Assembly (NCBI GenBank): GCA_958448165.1
Contig: CAUDCW010000026.1
Span: 1 to 13,937, forward strand
Length of the DNA: 13,937 nt
From: an uncultured Oscillospiraceae bacterium
GTDB lineage: Bacteria; Bacillota; Clostridia; Oscillospirales; Acutalibacteraceae
Reading direction: 5' to 3'
Shown: positions 13,909 to 13,937 of the stretch, one piece after another
How positions within the stretch are numbered: the first letter of the stretch is position 1
Layout: each line of letters begins with the position of its first letter
Notes under the pieces: model-generated
Seen by the model: only the letters and a program-made list of their open reading frames with translations
Database searches by the model: none
What the model was told of the DNA's origin: nothing
Translations under genes and position numbers: made by a program

Positions 13909-13937
13909 AAAAGAGCGAGGTAACAAAACCGTCGCTC
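13909..13937 (-). terminator. Probable terminator of a gene beyond the right edge
   Basis: GAGCGA and GGT (13913-13921) pair with ACC and TCGCTC (13928-13937) with one bulged G, around AACAAA. On the minus strand the stem is followed by TTTT (13909-13912). It would end a minus-strand transcript entering from the right, just before the proBA promoter. Confidence 0.5.

Overview
This window looks like chromosomal DNA from a spore-forming Firmicute, probably an anaerobic gut clostridium of the Oscillospiraceae (Ruminococcus or [Eubacterium] siraeum type). The evidence is a SleB cortex hydrolase, strong AGGAG ribosome binding sites, consensus sigma-A promoters, an intracellular GH13 of the type common in starch-using clostridia, and moderate GC by eye. 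The family-level placement is inference. The genes are mostly housekeeping, and I see no phage, conjugative, CRISPR or defence genes. The accessory content is intergenic: MITE-like and palindromic repeats, and two regulatory leader or operator regions.

Layout, left to right. At 36-100 a near-perfect minus-strand promoter with an A-tract upstream element fires out of the left edge, in the style of an rRNA operon promoter. sleB (219-875, +) follows and converges on a cytoplasmic GH13 alpha-glycosidase (962-2848, -) across a bidirectional terminator. Divergent from the GH13 gene is a polytopic membrane protein with a Tyr/Asn/Ser-rich tail (3081-4214, +). Next comes a two-gene unit of an AEC-family permease (4496-5422, +) and a GH3 NagZ-like lipoprotein (5434-6645, +). 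A gene-free stretch (6646-7148) holds a palindromic repeat, a long hairpin and a 170-bp MITE-like element. A small lipoprotein (7149-7682, +) then converges on metY (7793-9091, -).

The right half concerns amino-acid metabolism. metY (O-acetylhomoserine sulfhydrylase) has a long leader carrying a 9-bp tandem repeat and an 18-codon upstream ORF with a strong Shine-Dalgarno. Divergent from it is tcdA (9515-10285, +), which completes the ct6A37 tRNA modification. A repeat-filled gap (10286-10592) and a perfect bidirectional terminator separate tcdA from cysE (10627-11568, -), serine acetyltransferase, whose promoter overlaps operator-like repeats. The proBA operon (13790 down to 11744, -) makes glutamate-5-semialdehyde for proline synthesis. 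Its ProB is the short form without a PUA domain.

Together, metY and cysE mark sulfur assimilation into homocysteine and O-acetylserine. The GH13, AEC and GH3 genes suggest glucan and cell-wall sugar use or recycling. Expression was not measured; all regulatory statements come from reading motifs.
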